Assembly: GCA_031216445.1 (NCBI GenBank)
Contig: CM062208.1
Coordinates: 6,166,001 to 6,230,000, forward strand
Direction: 5' to 3'
Origin: Lateolabrax maculatus
Taxonomy: Eukaryota > Chordata > Actinopteri > Acropomatiformes > Lateolabracidae
Length of the DNA: 64,000 nucleotides
Position 1 is the first letter of the stretch; each line of letters begins with the position of its first letter. Made by a program: the position numbers and the translations under genes. The notes below the pieces were generated by a model, which worked only from the letters and a program-made list of their open reading frames with translations, had not been told where the DNA came from and searched no databases. Shown here piece after piece: positions 25,334 to 36,175 of the stretch.

Positions 25334-26960
25334 CAACAGCTATACAAGGCTCAACTGCAAGAAAGCCGAAAAGATTAGAGTCTCTGCCTCAGGGACAGAA
25401 CAAAATGTTCATCACCCCAATAGCCAGATAAATACAAATACAGTCCATTCTCATTTTCAACATCACAAAGTCATTATTAAGACAAAATACTTCTATATAA
25501 TTGACAATGCAATTACAACAACAGTGAAAAGTAGAAACAAAAACTCTACCTGCTATCACAGTAAATTGCCCTTTCCGGCATTTCAGCCATTCCTACTGGA
25601 AATAGAAACATCTGCTGGTGAATCTATGTAATTGAAAGGCAGTCAGTCTTTTTTTCACCCTCCTATGCTGTGCGGATCCACAGAAAAACTTTTGTGGTTG
25701 GTCCATCCTCCTAAATCATCACCAGTCCTGTGAAATAGGCCCTCACCTCGCCACCTATGATTGATAGGATCCCCTGTCCAGCACAACTGAAAGGCTCAAG
25801 CTGTCATACATGGTAGTTGTGAGCGTTTTGACTTGTAAGAGGTACTTGTTCAAGCTACACAAGGACCTGCTTAAAAAGCCCTTTTTATAAATACCCCCCA
25901 AGGGCAAACACTGTTCACCCAGTGTCATCCTGCAAGACGAACGTCAGCACTTAAACCTTGCGGTGAACTCTATTTGAATCCAGTGTGCTGGAGTTGAGTT
26001 GCTGACGATTTGGCTTCTTTGTTGAGCAATTAGACTTGCTGCCCTCTGTTTAACATCTGGATCTGGACATTTGCATAAAGAATCAACACATTAACAAATT
26101 ATGAACTGGTCACTGTTACAGTTCAGTGCTAGTTTTGGATTTGGTGTTTTGACGTGAAATTGAAAGCCGAATGACGCTGTTAAAATGCAACAGTACACAT
26201 GTCTAGTTAATGCATTGTGTTAGTTGATGTCATTAATCTGTCCAGGGTCCTAAAACTCCAGTATACTCGAGACAAAACTGAACTTTGAATGTACACAAAC
26301 GTTATCAATCCCTGCTAAGGAATACAAGCCTGCAAAGCAAATACCAGTATAATCCCTGTGACCGGGTGACTCAATCTTACAGACAGGGGCAAATAATAGT
26401 AAAAGTACAACACTGTCAATCTCGCTGGGACACCTGTAAAAGCAGAGGGAGCAGAGGGTTGCACACTCATAACTCGGATGCAAGCGTTTTATTAATAAAT
26501 CTATAAATTAATGTTTTGGCACATCCACACTTAATCTAGGTGACACGTACAGGCCGCGGGTGATTTAAATCATCAGAAATAATTGTAAACATAGAAAAGT
26601 TTGTAGCCCCAAAGGCGCCAAACAATTTAAGAATTGTAACCATTTTCTTGAACATAAGAAGGTTGAAAACTGGGAAACTGAAAACCCGTTTACTTGTTAG
26701 GATTAGATCAGAGAACACATAACTGAAGAGAAAAAGGTCTGCAACTCTGCATCAGCGTCTCCATGGTTAAAGACTCTTTGGGGAACGCGGATGTGCCGTA
26801 AAAAATCGCCAATGTTTGTCCCACAGCTTGTGATTAACTTCAGGGGGCAAACAACCGAGTTCGGACGCCTGATCACAAGAAACACCAGGTGCTCCCTGGA
26901 TCCCACTCGGGGCAAACCTGTGACTTAGATTATGAATCCACCAACAATTCCCACTGGTTG

Positions 26961-27003
<43 letters not shown>

Positions 27004-27675
27004 TCTCACAGTCTTCCCAGTTGCCCCTGTCTGCTCCTGCACTTGGACCACCCAGTCCCTATAAATGGAGCAGCGGTGTGAGGTTGAAGCAGGCGCCCAG
27101 CACCAGAGTCGGCTCCTAAAAAAAACCCCTCCGACAAGCTCCCACACTGGACTCCCCCGGGCGATTTATGAATGGCAAACTGACCCCGACGCCCAGGCAA
27201 ATCGTGCTGCCAACACAGAGGAAACCCGCGGCTGTCCCGCAGAGAGGAGAGGAGGGAGGAAACGGCTGATGATCTCCTTCACCCCCCGCAAAAAAAAAAA
27301 AAAAAACTGCAGCAACTTGGCGTGACGTTACGTCGTTAGCCAGGCCTGTGTGATCACCGCAGCCACCGGCCGGCTGACACACACACACACACACAGAGAG
27401 AGAGACACTCACATACACGACATGTTGTTGGTTTGACAGGTAGAAAGTGAGACACACACACACTCACTCTCTCACACACACACACACTCACAGGTTAACA
27501 CAAGGGAACCGCAGCCGAGAGAAGCTAATGACTGGAGCTAACTGGCTAACTGTCAAGACCCAGAAAAAAAAACGCGACTCAACGTCTCTTTTTTTTTTTT
27601 TAACAAACACTCACATGTCACAATCGGCTTGTTCTCCATAGTGTAGATGATCGGCTTTTCCTCTTGACACTCCAT
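9336..27675 (-). CDS. trappc10: Trafficking protein particle complex subunit 10 (TRS130)
   Basis: Subunit of TRAPPII, the Golgi tethering complex and Rab exchange factor. All 23 coding exons link in phase and give 1264 aa (human protein about 1259). Minus-strand order: 27675-27615, 23819-23738, 23069-22934, 20457-20258, 19761-19566, 19288-19177, 19075-18828, 18498-18352, 17933-17819, 17163-17087, 16920-16829, 16295-16155, 15763-15654, 15043-14511, 14276-14135, 13730-13572, 13333-13104, 12768-12668, 12474-12351, 11774-11610, 11334-11154, 10435-10241, 9583-9336. Recognisable family segments include YTMENKPIVTC at the N-terminus, KKKNKTNILPR, SFTKNLGRFEDDMRTLREKR, GWSFCEYFMVQ, PSDNSLNSTGV, SSNWAVCGKSSG and, near the end, DDHIMEV. 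The start ATG at 27675 gives a leader matching the human one in length and end. Exon 14 carries the least conserved, Ser/Gly-rich linker. Introns hold only the repeats listed separately; intron 1 (about 3.8 kb) has a GC-richer part around 26760-27370. Confidence 0.97.
9740..9960. repeat. Dispersed fish repeat fragment in the last trappc10 intron
   Basis: The segment containing GGTCACTGTGACCTCAC and TTTTTGGCCATAACTCAAG looks like a repeat I remember from many teleost intergenic clones. It has no coding capacity. The family name is not known to me. Confidence 0.45.
10443..10476 (-). repeat. TG repeat just upstream of the trappc10 exon 22 acceptor
   Basis: In the transcribed (minus) orientation this is a run of about 17 TG dinucleotides ending seven bases before exon 22, so it occupies the place of the polypyrimidine tract. 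Only CCAACAG separates it from the exon. Confidence 0.9.
10640..10850. repeat. AT-rich interspersed repeat, copy 1
   Basis: In trappc10 intron 22. It contains TTTGAGAAGCTGGAATGTT and ends with GATTGACTAATTAATCAAC. The same motifs recur at 12880-13036, 19897-20075, 46780-46960 and 59640-59945, which defines a dispersed noncoding family. Confidence 0.6.
12880..13036. repeat. AT-rich interspersed repeat, copy 2
   Basis: In trappc10 intron 17. It shows TTTTTGCTTGAAAAATGACT followed by TTGACTAATTGTCGCAGCTC, the typical end of this family. Confidence 0.6.
15764..16154 (-). other. trappc10: U12-type (minor spliceosome) intron of trappc10
   Basis: The intron after exon 12 begins GTATCCTT, the GT form of the U12-type donor consensus. 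TTCCTTTAC, one base away from the U12 branch consensus TTCCTTRAC, lies at 15784-15776, with the branch A 13 nt from the CAG acceptor. Every other trappc10 donor I read is ordinary U2-type. The frame demands this junction: phase-2 GA joins C to make Asp536, and reading on instead meets a stop within three codons. Confidence 0.9.
19897..20075. repeat. AT-rich interspersed repeat, copy 3
   Basis: In trappc10 intron 4. It runs through GAGAATATTTGGCATTTTTG and ends near GTCGACTAACTTATTAATC and CGTTTTAGCACTAC, matching the other copies with divergence. Confidence 0.55.
22872..22919 (-). repeat. CA repeat just downstream of the trappc10 exon 3 donor
   Basis: About 24 dinucleotides. In the transcribed orientation it reads CA and starts 14 nt after the end of exon 3 (donor GTGAGT at 22933-22928). 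Intronic CA repeats near donors are known binding sites for hnRNP L. Confidence 0.9.
25299..25332. repeat. CA microsatellite
   Basis: Uninterrupted CA run inside trappc10 intron 1, far from any exon. Confidence 0.9.
26962..26999. repeat. CA microsatellite
   Basis: Uninterrupted CA run in the GC-richer part of trappc10 intron 1. Shorter CA runs follow at about 27378-27394 and 27453-27488. Confidence 0.9.
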
Positions 27676-27870
27676 ATGTGTTAGCGGTGGTACTCCATGA
27701 AAATGACATACAAACGGAGCTTTTATTATTAGTAAGTGCTTATGTGTGCAGTTGTGTTGAATCGATGGGGCCTGTGTCCCCGCTGCACTTCCGGGAAGTG
27801 CGTAACCTGTGCGTCATTAAAGGGCCGACCTGCGCTTTTTGTGGCAAGGCTTTTAAATGTGTTACTTACA
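27676..27870 (-). promoter_or_regulatory. trappc10: Likely trappc10 promoter and 5' UTR with a paired ETS site
   Basis: Directly upstream of the trappc10 ATG. CACTTCCGGGAAGTG at 27786-27800 is an inverted repeat of the ETS/GABP core (7-bp arms, 1-bp spacer), about 110 bp before the start codon. No TATA box is evident. A paired ETS site and no TATA suit a constitutively expressed gene. Promoter function is inferred from position. Confidence 0.5.
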
Positions 27871-28130
27871 GTAATGGAAGAAGTATTAAGATTTTTTTTT
27901 TTTTTTTTTTTACTTAAGTAAAAGAAGCAATACCACATTATAAAGGTACAGCATTCAAAATTTTACCCTAAGCAAAAGTACAATAGTAAAGTATTATCAG
28001 TACTATAAATGTCATACAGAAGAATGGCTCCTCACAGGGTTATATTATTAGATATTATAATATTGGATTATTAATGTGACTGTATGTTCCTTTTTTTGGC
28101 GGTACTTAATTGTTTACATGTTTGATTGCA
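27871..28130. repeat. Tandem duplication, first copy
   Basis: A 260-bp unit beginning GTAATGGAAGAAGTATTAAG and running to GTTTACATGTTTGATTG. It is followed at once by a second, nearly identical copy. Noncoding, between trappc10 and cnga4. Confidence 0.85.
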
Positions 28131-28597
28131 GTAATGAAGAAGTATTAATATTTTTTTTTTACTTAAGTAAAAGAAGCAATACCACATTATAAAAGTACAG
28201 CATTCAAAATTTTACCCTAAGCAAAAGTACAATAGTAAAGTATCAATCAATCAATCAATCAATCAATCTGTATATTTTTCACTTATATATTACAGTTCCA
28301 CTTGAAATGCTAATTTATTATCTGTAAAATACTTATTTATTATCTGTATATTGGTACTTACTACTTATTGCACTTCTGGTTGGAGGCTAAACTGCATCTC
28401 GTTGCTCTGTACTTGTACATGTGTAATGACAATAAAGTTGAATCTAATATAATCTAATCTTATCAGTACTACAAATGTCATACAGAAGAATGGCTCCTCA
28501 CAGGGTTATATTATTAGATATTATAATATTGGATTATTAACGTGACTGTTTGTTCCTTTTTTTTTGGCGGTACCTATTTGTTTACATGTTTGATTGT
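28131..28597. repeat. Tandem duplication, second copy, split by a retroelement tail
   Basis: Positions 28131-28243 and 28461-28597 together reproduce 27871-28130 with few differences. The interval between them is the inserted element listed separately. Confidence 0.85.
28244..28460 (+). mobile_element. Non-LTR retroelement 3' tail inserted in a repeat
   Basis: Starts with a CAAT repeat and ends with GACAATAAAGTTGAATCTAA followed by ATCTAA-type repeats. The end of the element closely matches 34656-34729. It interrupts the second copy of the 260-bp duplication cleanly, so its borders can be read by comparison with the intact first copy. Confidence 0.75.
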
Positions 28598-29641
28598 GCC
28601 TTTAAGGGGATGAAAAGAAACATTTCAGTGTTGAATGTAATGTACAATCACTTCATTAAGACAGAATTCTTAGGAAAATGATCCCGTGGGGAATATGGGT
28701 AATTCAGGTATTTTCAAGTGAAAAATATTTGACTGCCACAGAGAACATTAAACTAAATTTGTCTGCTTGGTCTAGTCTTACACCCTGGGGACAACACCTT
28801 TGTAGCTTCCAGATGATCCCCAGCAAATAATCCATTGTTATTTTCTTTGTTTTAGCCCCTGGACATAATGTACAGCGATAATTGCACCTGCAATATGTAT
28901 AAAGACATGGCCTACAGTGACAGAGCTTTTCATAGATGGTGTTACATGACTTAATGTTACCATAATGTTTGAGAGATTTTGACATTTTAAAATACAGCAA
29001 AATATGGGTGAAACTACCTTATATCAATAATTTTCTAAATTACTCTTTAGCAAGGTAAAAAAATATTTTAACACATTTAAAAGTTGCTGTTGACTTTTGA
29101 TAGAAGTCTGATGACAAAAACCTTATTGCAGAAACGTGAGGGTTGCCACTCACAAAAATCTGATATCTAAAAACAAGTAATTGCATTTCATTGTCTTTAC
29201 ACATTGAACACTGTTTCCTGAAAATAAAATATTTATAGCTGTACTATCTCTGCAATTTGTCACTGTCCCTGACAGAACTTATTAAACACTAGCAGCTTGA
29301 ATTCAGTAGTGTTAACTGGGATGTTTACTTCTGGTCATCTACACTGAAGAACATTTTACCATATGGTCAAATGAAACATGATCTTCATTAAATTAATAAT
29401 AAAAAAATTTAAAAAATCAATTAATCAGCATTCAACCTACAAAAGGGCTATTAAGTACTTTTTTAAAAATAAGAAGAAAAGGTGTAAAAAAATAAATAAA
29501 TGAAAATTCAAAAACCATCTGTCATGTTTCAACACCTTGTTCTGTTTTGGATGACACATTGTGGGAGATACAATGCTGCCATCTGGGGCTACAGCCTTGT
29601 ATTGCAGAAAGTGTGTCTGAGATCTTGGTGTTTTCAATGTT
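28598..29641. other. Intergenic between trappc10 and cnga4
   Basis: AT-rich sequence between the duplicated repeat and the 3' end of cnga4. No exon, RNA gene or recognisable repeat seen. Confidence 0.5.
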
Positions 29642-29647
29642 TTTATT
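29642..29647 (-). terminator. cnga4: Candidate cnga4 poly(A) signal
   Basis: AATAAA on the minus strand, 77 nt beyond the stop codon. A second AATAAA is formed by the last sense codons themselves (Asn-Lys at 29727-29732), just before TGA. Confidence 0.45.
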
Positions 29648-29723
29648 AATATAATACAGACAAATGCCTACAGAAACTTAAACTTAATTCTCCTTTTTAG
29701 TTATTTTTATAACTTTAGATTAT

Positions 29724-32700
29724 TCATTTATTCTGCCCTTCATCTTTCTGCCCCATATCTCTTTTTCCTGAGTCTTCTTCAGCCTTTTCTGTCCCCTCTT
29801 CAGATTCTGTCCCTCCACTTGTCCCTTCTTTCTCATCTTCAGGTTCAACCTCAGCTCCATCTCCTTTCCCAGGTCTGTCATCTCCTATTTCTCTGTTTTT
29901 TTCTCCATTATCTCCTTTTTTCTTTTCCTGATCATCTGGGTGTTTTGGCCCAGATTTATCTCCCTCCACCATCCTTTCCACATCCTCCTTTGTACTTTTG
30001 GTGCTCTCTCCATCTCCCTCTTTGGTCACATCTTCTCCCTGTCCCTGTTTTTTCACCTTTGCATCTGAACCCTCCTCTTCCTCTCCCTCTGCCTCTTCTC
30101 GCTCCCAGTCAACTTCCCCTCCCACCCCTTCGACTCTCCCTTGCGGTCTCTCTCCTTCTTCCCCATCTTCTGGCAGCTGAGTCTCCTGTGCTTCCACCTG
30201 CTCCTCCAGCTGCTCCACCCTGGCCTGCATCTTGCGGTTGCTGGACTCTAATTCGACCATAAGTCGAGCTAGTTTTGTCTGCAGAATTTCCAAGTTGCTC
30301 TCCAGCCTTTTTATCTTGGTTTCAACTTTCTGCGCCTCCCTCTCCTCCAGCACCCCACTCTCCTCCAGCATGCCCATCTTGGTGAGGATCTGTCTGCCTT
30401 TCTCCTCCAGGTGACGTTTGGCTGCAGGGAACTCAGATAGCACGTCGGTCAGGTCTTCTTTGGACAAGCTGAACAGGTCAGAGTAGCCATTGCTTCGGAT
30501 GTTGGCAGTGCGACGATTGCCTGACTTGTTACCTAAAGGGAAACATGTTGTGATTTATTTAAAACCTTGGTGAGCTATTGCACCTCAGAGGACGAATAGC
30601 AATATCCTTCCTTAAATTTGAGTTCAACTGCAACTAAATTTTCCAGTCTTAACACAGTAGGTGCTTCATTCCTGAGTGTTGGATCCTTGACTTCATTAGT
30701 ACACTAACAAATGCATTAGCAAGGTCTAACTACATGAATTAACAAATGTCATATGAATATGTGCAGAGTATTTGACTTACCTTTGATGTTGAGGATACTA
30801 ATTTCCCCAAAGAAATTCCCGTCACTTAGCACAGCAAACTCTGTGACCCCATCATCTGCTACAACTGCAAGTTTTCCCTCTTTAATTATGTACATTTCAT
30901 GGCCCACATCCCCTTTCCTGCAGACGTACTCTCCTGGACTGAACACCTGCAAGACAGAAAGCACGAGAAACCTCTTCAGCCAAACAGTTCTTTGGCCAAT
31001 CAAATCTGTGCAAACACATATTTCTCTAAAAATCTTATCTGGTTGTATTATAAACCGCTTTGTGGTATTTCTGATAACCGTTCAAACTCATGCATGTACA
31101 GCATTTATCAAACTGGACTTCTCACTGGTATCTGTAGCTACATCGCAACCAACGCAGCCCCTTGCACTTTTTCATGTATTGCTACTTTTTTTCTGAATAC
31201 ATGCAAACATCATTGCTCAACCCCAATGCCTGCCCTAACTCATTGAGCTTTTGACTGCCACCCTGTTTTCTACTGACCTGAGGTGTTAGTTTGAGCACCA
31301 GCTCCTCCAGCAGGCTTTTCTCACAGCTCTGGAAGATGGTGACTTTGGAGAGTGTGGAAAGGTGAACGCTGACGGCGATCTCTGTTCTCAGGTGCACGGG
31401 CAGCTGCTCCAGGATTTCATTCTCTCGCATGATCTTCTTGTTGATGTGAAGATGCTGGTACCAGTTGTCAATACGTTGCCGAAGCTCCTTGCTAATATGA
31501 TGGCTACGCAGGTATGCCTTCACCTGAAAAAGCAAAAGAAGAACCTTAATTTCTATAAAACATGAAGCACCTGGCCAAAGAATGCTAATAAACATGAATT
31601 CATATCCCATTTATTTAGTTCAGTTTACTTTGTGTCACATCATATTATAAAGTAAAAGAAAAAGTCTGAAACTATCAGAAAGAAGACTAATTTCTTCCAA
31701 CTTACAAGCTCATGGTTAGGGAAGAAGACATTATCACGGTCCCTTAGGTTTGTGATGACATTGCCAACATTGCCAACAATTGATGCAAAAACCAGCACGG
31801 CAATGAGAAGGTCTGCAATCATAAATAAGTACTCTTCTTCCCTTTTTGGCAGCGGGGTGTCTCCTACTGTGGTGAAAATCTGGGCAGAGAACCAGAAGCA
31901 GTAAAAGTACTGACGACGCATGGAGGCAAACGCTGGGTCTGTCATGTTGGGGTAGACCCAATTATCACTTCCAAAGCCGATGTAGCTGGACAGTGCAAAG
32001 TAGAGACAGGCATTCCAGTGGATCAACACAAAGATGTAGATCATGAGCTTGGAGATGCGGAAGGTGTTGGGGTAGGAGGTTCTCGTCTCCATGCGATCCA
32101 GGGCCTCGTTGAGTCGTGGCATACGCAGAAGGCGGTTGATCCTCACCATCGGAGTTTGGATGCCAAAGACAAAGTAGAGGAAGTCAGTGGGCAGCAGGGA
32201 AGCCAGGTCCCTTAAGAAAAGTTTGGAGTGCAGGTAGCGCTTCTTCAGCTGAGTTAAGTCTTTGATCAGGATGCCCTGATCCAAGTAACCTGGAGAGGGA
32301 AGACAAGGTTTAACAAAGCCCAGAGCACACTGGTACAATTACCTTGTCACAGCATAGGTTTGCACTTGGCACTATAGGGAATATCAAATCCATGTGACTT
32401 GCAAGAGTTAATACTACCTAATACTACACATCATGAATAGATAACAATGGGAAAGATTCCCATGTTCATGACTTGTGAGCTTTTTCATCATCTGAAAACT
32501 CTAGATGGTTGTTTTGGTTGCAGAGTTGCTCATGGGGATTAAAATATGGTGCATGACCAACATGGCACTTTATCCACTGATTGTTATTAAATTATGCGAA
32601 ACAATGATCCATGGTTGATGTGAGGCTCCCATGCCTGTTTGCTTTTTCACGTACTTCTGTATTATTTAGTATCAAATCAGATATATGGGAGCATTTCCCA

Positions 32701-34202
32701 GTTTCAATCACAACTTGGAAGTTGAACAGTATTTCCAAGCTTTAACTCCAATGTGACATGAATGTGGCATTTACCCATTAATGCTACTGTATAACTAATA
32801 CCTGACAAAACCAAATGCCATTTCAGTTCATTACAATTTAGGAAGAAAATTTCTAATCATAACTTGGGCATAACTTTGAACAAAGTCTTGTAAGGCTTCT
32901 ATCTGTTTGTACAATGAAATGTAAAAGACTTAGATCTTTTTTTTATTTTGTAACTGTGGATTTGAGTTTGCCTGAACTGAAGACTGAAAGCAGATATAGG
33001 TAAGAAACTCTTTATTTTTCTTGTAGCCCTATAGTGTTCAGCCTCCCAACATAACAGGCTCCGTGGGGCCAAACTACTTCCCAGCACTGTAGTAATATTT
33101 ACCTGTGTGAACAGTGATGATCATGTCAGCCATATACATGAGGTCTGACAGATAGTCCAGTGTTAGCCACACAGGCAGGTAGCTCAGTGCAATTTCAGTG
33201 AAGCATGTCCTGAGAAAACAACCAATAAGACTCAGACGGTTTCAAGGGATTACATGATTACTCTTTGATAGTCATCACATTTCATGTTTGTACCTCAAAA
33301 TGATGATCACCGAGTTGTAGACAATGGGGAATATCATGACCTGTAGCCAGACATAATAAAAGTGTTCTGCCGGATCAACCAGCCACTCTTTCCAGCTGAG
33401 AAGGAAATGATGATGAAGAGAAGGGAGGGGGAAAGGAAGATTTACAACTTGATCAGTCATTACAGTGTCGGTGTGACATGAGCAGAATTGTCACATAGAG
33501 ATTGTGGTTCATGGTTCTCATGTCTAAATTAATAATAAACTAAATGTTACCAAAACCTGCCACAGTCTTCACGTCTTCAATACTTAAAAACATATATTTG
33601 TGAAAATTATGGGACTGCCTAAATGGGATGAATATATTTTAACTTTTTACCCAGTGAATGTGAATGCTTTCATACAAATAGCACATCAATTTTGGCCATA
33701 TTGCCTACCTCTGCTTTGTCATTTTTAACTGTGATTTGGCAGGTGCTTTTTAAAATCCCCTAACAAGTAAGATGCAAAAACAAGACTATACAATCAAAAG
33801 AATATATCTTATAGTGGATGAAAATGCTGTCTAGTAGAGTACATTAGCTGGACTTAGAACATTTATTCTCTGATCCAAGATGCTGGTTAGTTCTCCAACA
33901 ATTCAGAAGTGATTAAGTCTGAACAAATGGTTAAATGTCGTCACACTAAATCTAATTGGCTTAAATTACTCCTACTAGATATCCAATTAACTTCACGATT
34001 AAAAATATTCGTTGTTTGTAAAAATATCCACCCAACCATTAATTACTCACTTAACTTTCAACTTCTGATTCAGCTTGGTGTTATGTTTCTCTTCATCCTT
34101 GACTCCATCTTCTCCTTCCTTATTCACTTTCTTCCCCCGTTGCCACTTGAGCAGCCTCTGCCAATGGTTATCTCTAATAGTAACATCACTTGCTTTATCC
34201 AT
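29724..34202 (-). CDS. cnga4: Cyclic nucleotide-gated cation channel subunit, CNGA4-like
   Basis: Seven coding exons in phase give 721 aa: 34202-34051, 33395-33294, 33209-33103, 32289-31706, 31523-31278, 30946-30781, 30532-29724. CNGA4 is the modulatory subunit of the olfactory CNG channel in sensory cilia. Visible: hydrophilic N-terminus to about residue 51; S1-S6 in about 60-300 with an Arg-bearing S4 (VRINRLLRMPR); pore TTVGDTP at 260-266; C-linker from 316; cyclic-nucleotide-binding domain with FGEIS at 443-447 and NRRTA at 458-462; leucine-zipper-like coiled coil near 500-550; then about 150 residues of Glu/Lys/Gly-rich tail. Asp264 in the filter, where other CNGA proteins have Glu, and EELVLKL plus ELESS motifs favour CNGA4 over CNGA1-3, as does fhip1b next door. 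Human CNGA4 is about 575 aa, so the tail is the difference. Exon 1 is a prediction from ATG, donor and phase. Confidence 0.88.
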
Positions 34203-34655
34203 TCTCCAAAGTGTAGCCTTAGACTAACACATTTTTTTTAGTGAGCATGTCCTTTGCTCATCATCGAGTGATCCCTTATGCCTGAGAGGTGCACCTTTGT
34301 GGACAATAATTCAGACAATCCTGCTGATTTGCATTAGACACCTTTGCGTAGTCCACCTAACAACACACCAGGTTCACCTGAGCACAGCCTGGTGATGCTG
34401 GTCTCTATGGAAGGAAACCACAACAGATGTCATGTGTCCTCTGGGAATTCTTCCTTCCGCTACAAAAACCAGAGAGGTCTTCCTCTGCACATCCCAGCGG
34501 CTGTTAGAGACAACAAACGAAAAACTGCAGCATAGAGCCCTCACTCTCATATGTACTTATAGATACTATAGGTATGCCACATTAAAAGAGAGAGGAGAAA
34601 ATTAAAAGAGACAATGATTTTTTTTAAATTCTATTCATACTAATAGTTTATAATT

Positions 34656-34729
34656 ACTGCATTTCGTTGCTCTGTACTTGTACATGTGTTATGACAATAA
34701 AGTTGAATCTAATCTAATCTAATCTAATT
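34656..34729 (+). mobile_element. Retroelement 3' tail, second copy
   Basis: CATTTCGTTGCTCTGTACTT, then GACAATAAAGTTGAATCTAA and tandem ATCTA repeats, nearly identical to the end of the insertion at 28244-28460. Only the 3' tip is present, as expected from 5'-truncated non-LTR retroposition. Confidence 0.75.
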
Positions 34730-35399
34730 ATGGATAATCTGGCCAATCAAAAAATATTGATATTTAATCGAAACTGGAGATGGGAACATGGAAATGCTCA
34801 AATGGGAACATGTGAGAGTGAATATGTACAACTTGAGTTTAAATGAAAAGCTTTGTAATGTAATGACATTGAATTAAATTAAATTATTCCCATTTTCTGC
34901 CCTCTTTCTGTTTGCAATTTTTCATTTAACTCATTTAACAGTAACTCCACAAAAAACTAATTACCTCTCTCTACCTTGACTTCCATAGCTACAACATTAA
35001 AACATTTCTGTTCTGCTTATAATACTTTAATTTTGAATTCTGAGCTATACTTTATAATTATTATTATTGGATCAGTTTGACAGCCCAGATTAATTTAATT
35101 GAGAGACACAGAGCATCAAAGATCAGCCTACATCATCAAATGAGAAGAAACCATCAGCAGCATTATGATAAAACAATCCCAACTCAAGGTTTACTTGCTG
35201 TCTTTTTTACAGAGCTGTCTCGCACATCACACAGCCTCCATCAGCAGACGGAGTTTGTCAAACTATTATTTCCAAGGTTTTAAAGTGGAACTCTACTGAT
35301 TTTATACTTGCAGTTCAATTTACTCATCATTGTAATACTATTCAGCCTGTATGATATAAAATAACCCAGATGACGTCACAGTGATGGCATCAGGGTTGT

Positions 35400-35860
35400 C
35401 TCAGCCCTGCAGAGACTTAGGATCAAGCAATGAACCATGGGATGTGCACTCCCCAGCCTACAAGACATTCACACCAGGCCGGTACAGTCATTAAGGATCC
35501 GAGCCATCCGAACAATGGCCTCTTTCAAACTGCTGCAGTCAGGGAAGCACTACCGCAATCGGAGCGGAGAGGCTAAAGAGGAGCAACTTCCCTCAGGCCA
35601 TCCAAGTCCTGAACGAGGACACGGCCAGGGCGCCTGATGGACTACACCTCTGATGTGTGTTGACAGTTACTTCCACCCTTCCCCTGCATCCCTTAACATT
35701 TGTAAATATTTAATGTGCTCACATTTAAGGCTTATTATATTTTATTGTTGTGTATCTTCATCTTTGTATTTTTGGATATTTTATTATGCCAAAGCACTAC
35801 TGGAGGAGGCAACAAATAATTTCATTGCACAGTGTAGAAATGTGTTGAGTAGGCCTTTGT
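35400..35860 (+). mobile_element. Decayed non-LTR retrotransposon 3' end
   Basis: In broken + frames the sequence gives pieces such as LLQSGKHYRNRS and FPQAIQVLNED, resembling the C-terminal end of LINE reverse-transcriptase proteins (L2/Rex-like), followed by a 3' UTR-like AT-rich tail that includes ATTTCATTGCACAGTGTAG. Frameshifted and non-functional. Confidence 0.55.
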
Positions 35861-36175
35861 GACAAATACAATATTTAGACTTCAAATATAAATTTTTGAC
35901 AGGACGCTTGTGTCACAAACTGTGTGAGTGTGTGTTGGGTTTGAGTGTAAGAAGTGGGCATTTGGGGGGCAGGGAGGGGGTCTGATAAAAAAAACATCGC
36001 TGAGCTGCATTTGGGGGGTAATGAAGGATGGAGGACGATGCTCGGTCATCACCGGCTGAGTTCACCAGTGATTCCTCATTTCTCATCAGTTTCTCGTGTG
36101 CAAACTACTAAAAACGTGAGGGGATTTGGGTGGGGGTCGCAGTGTTTGTGTTTACCCCTGGATTTGGGCCCTCCC

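Noticed and set aside
29819..30262. Pro/Leu/Ser-rich plus-strand frame opposite the cnga4 tail
   Set aside because: Complement of the Glu/Gly-rich cnga4 C-terminus, whose frame is fixed by the upstream cyclic-nucleotide-binding domain.
29724..34202. Assignment of the channel as cnga1, cnga2 or cnga3
   Set aside because: The core is similar, but the TTVGDTP filter, the C-linker and zipper motifs and the fhip1b neighbour all favour cnga4; a formal tree was not possible here.
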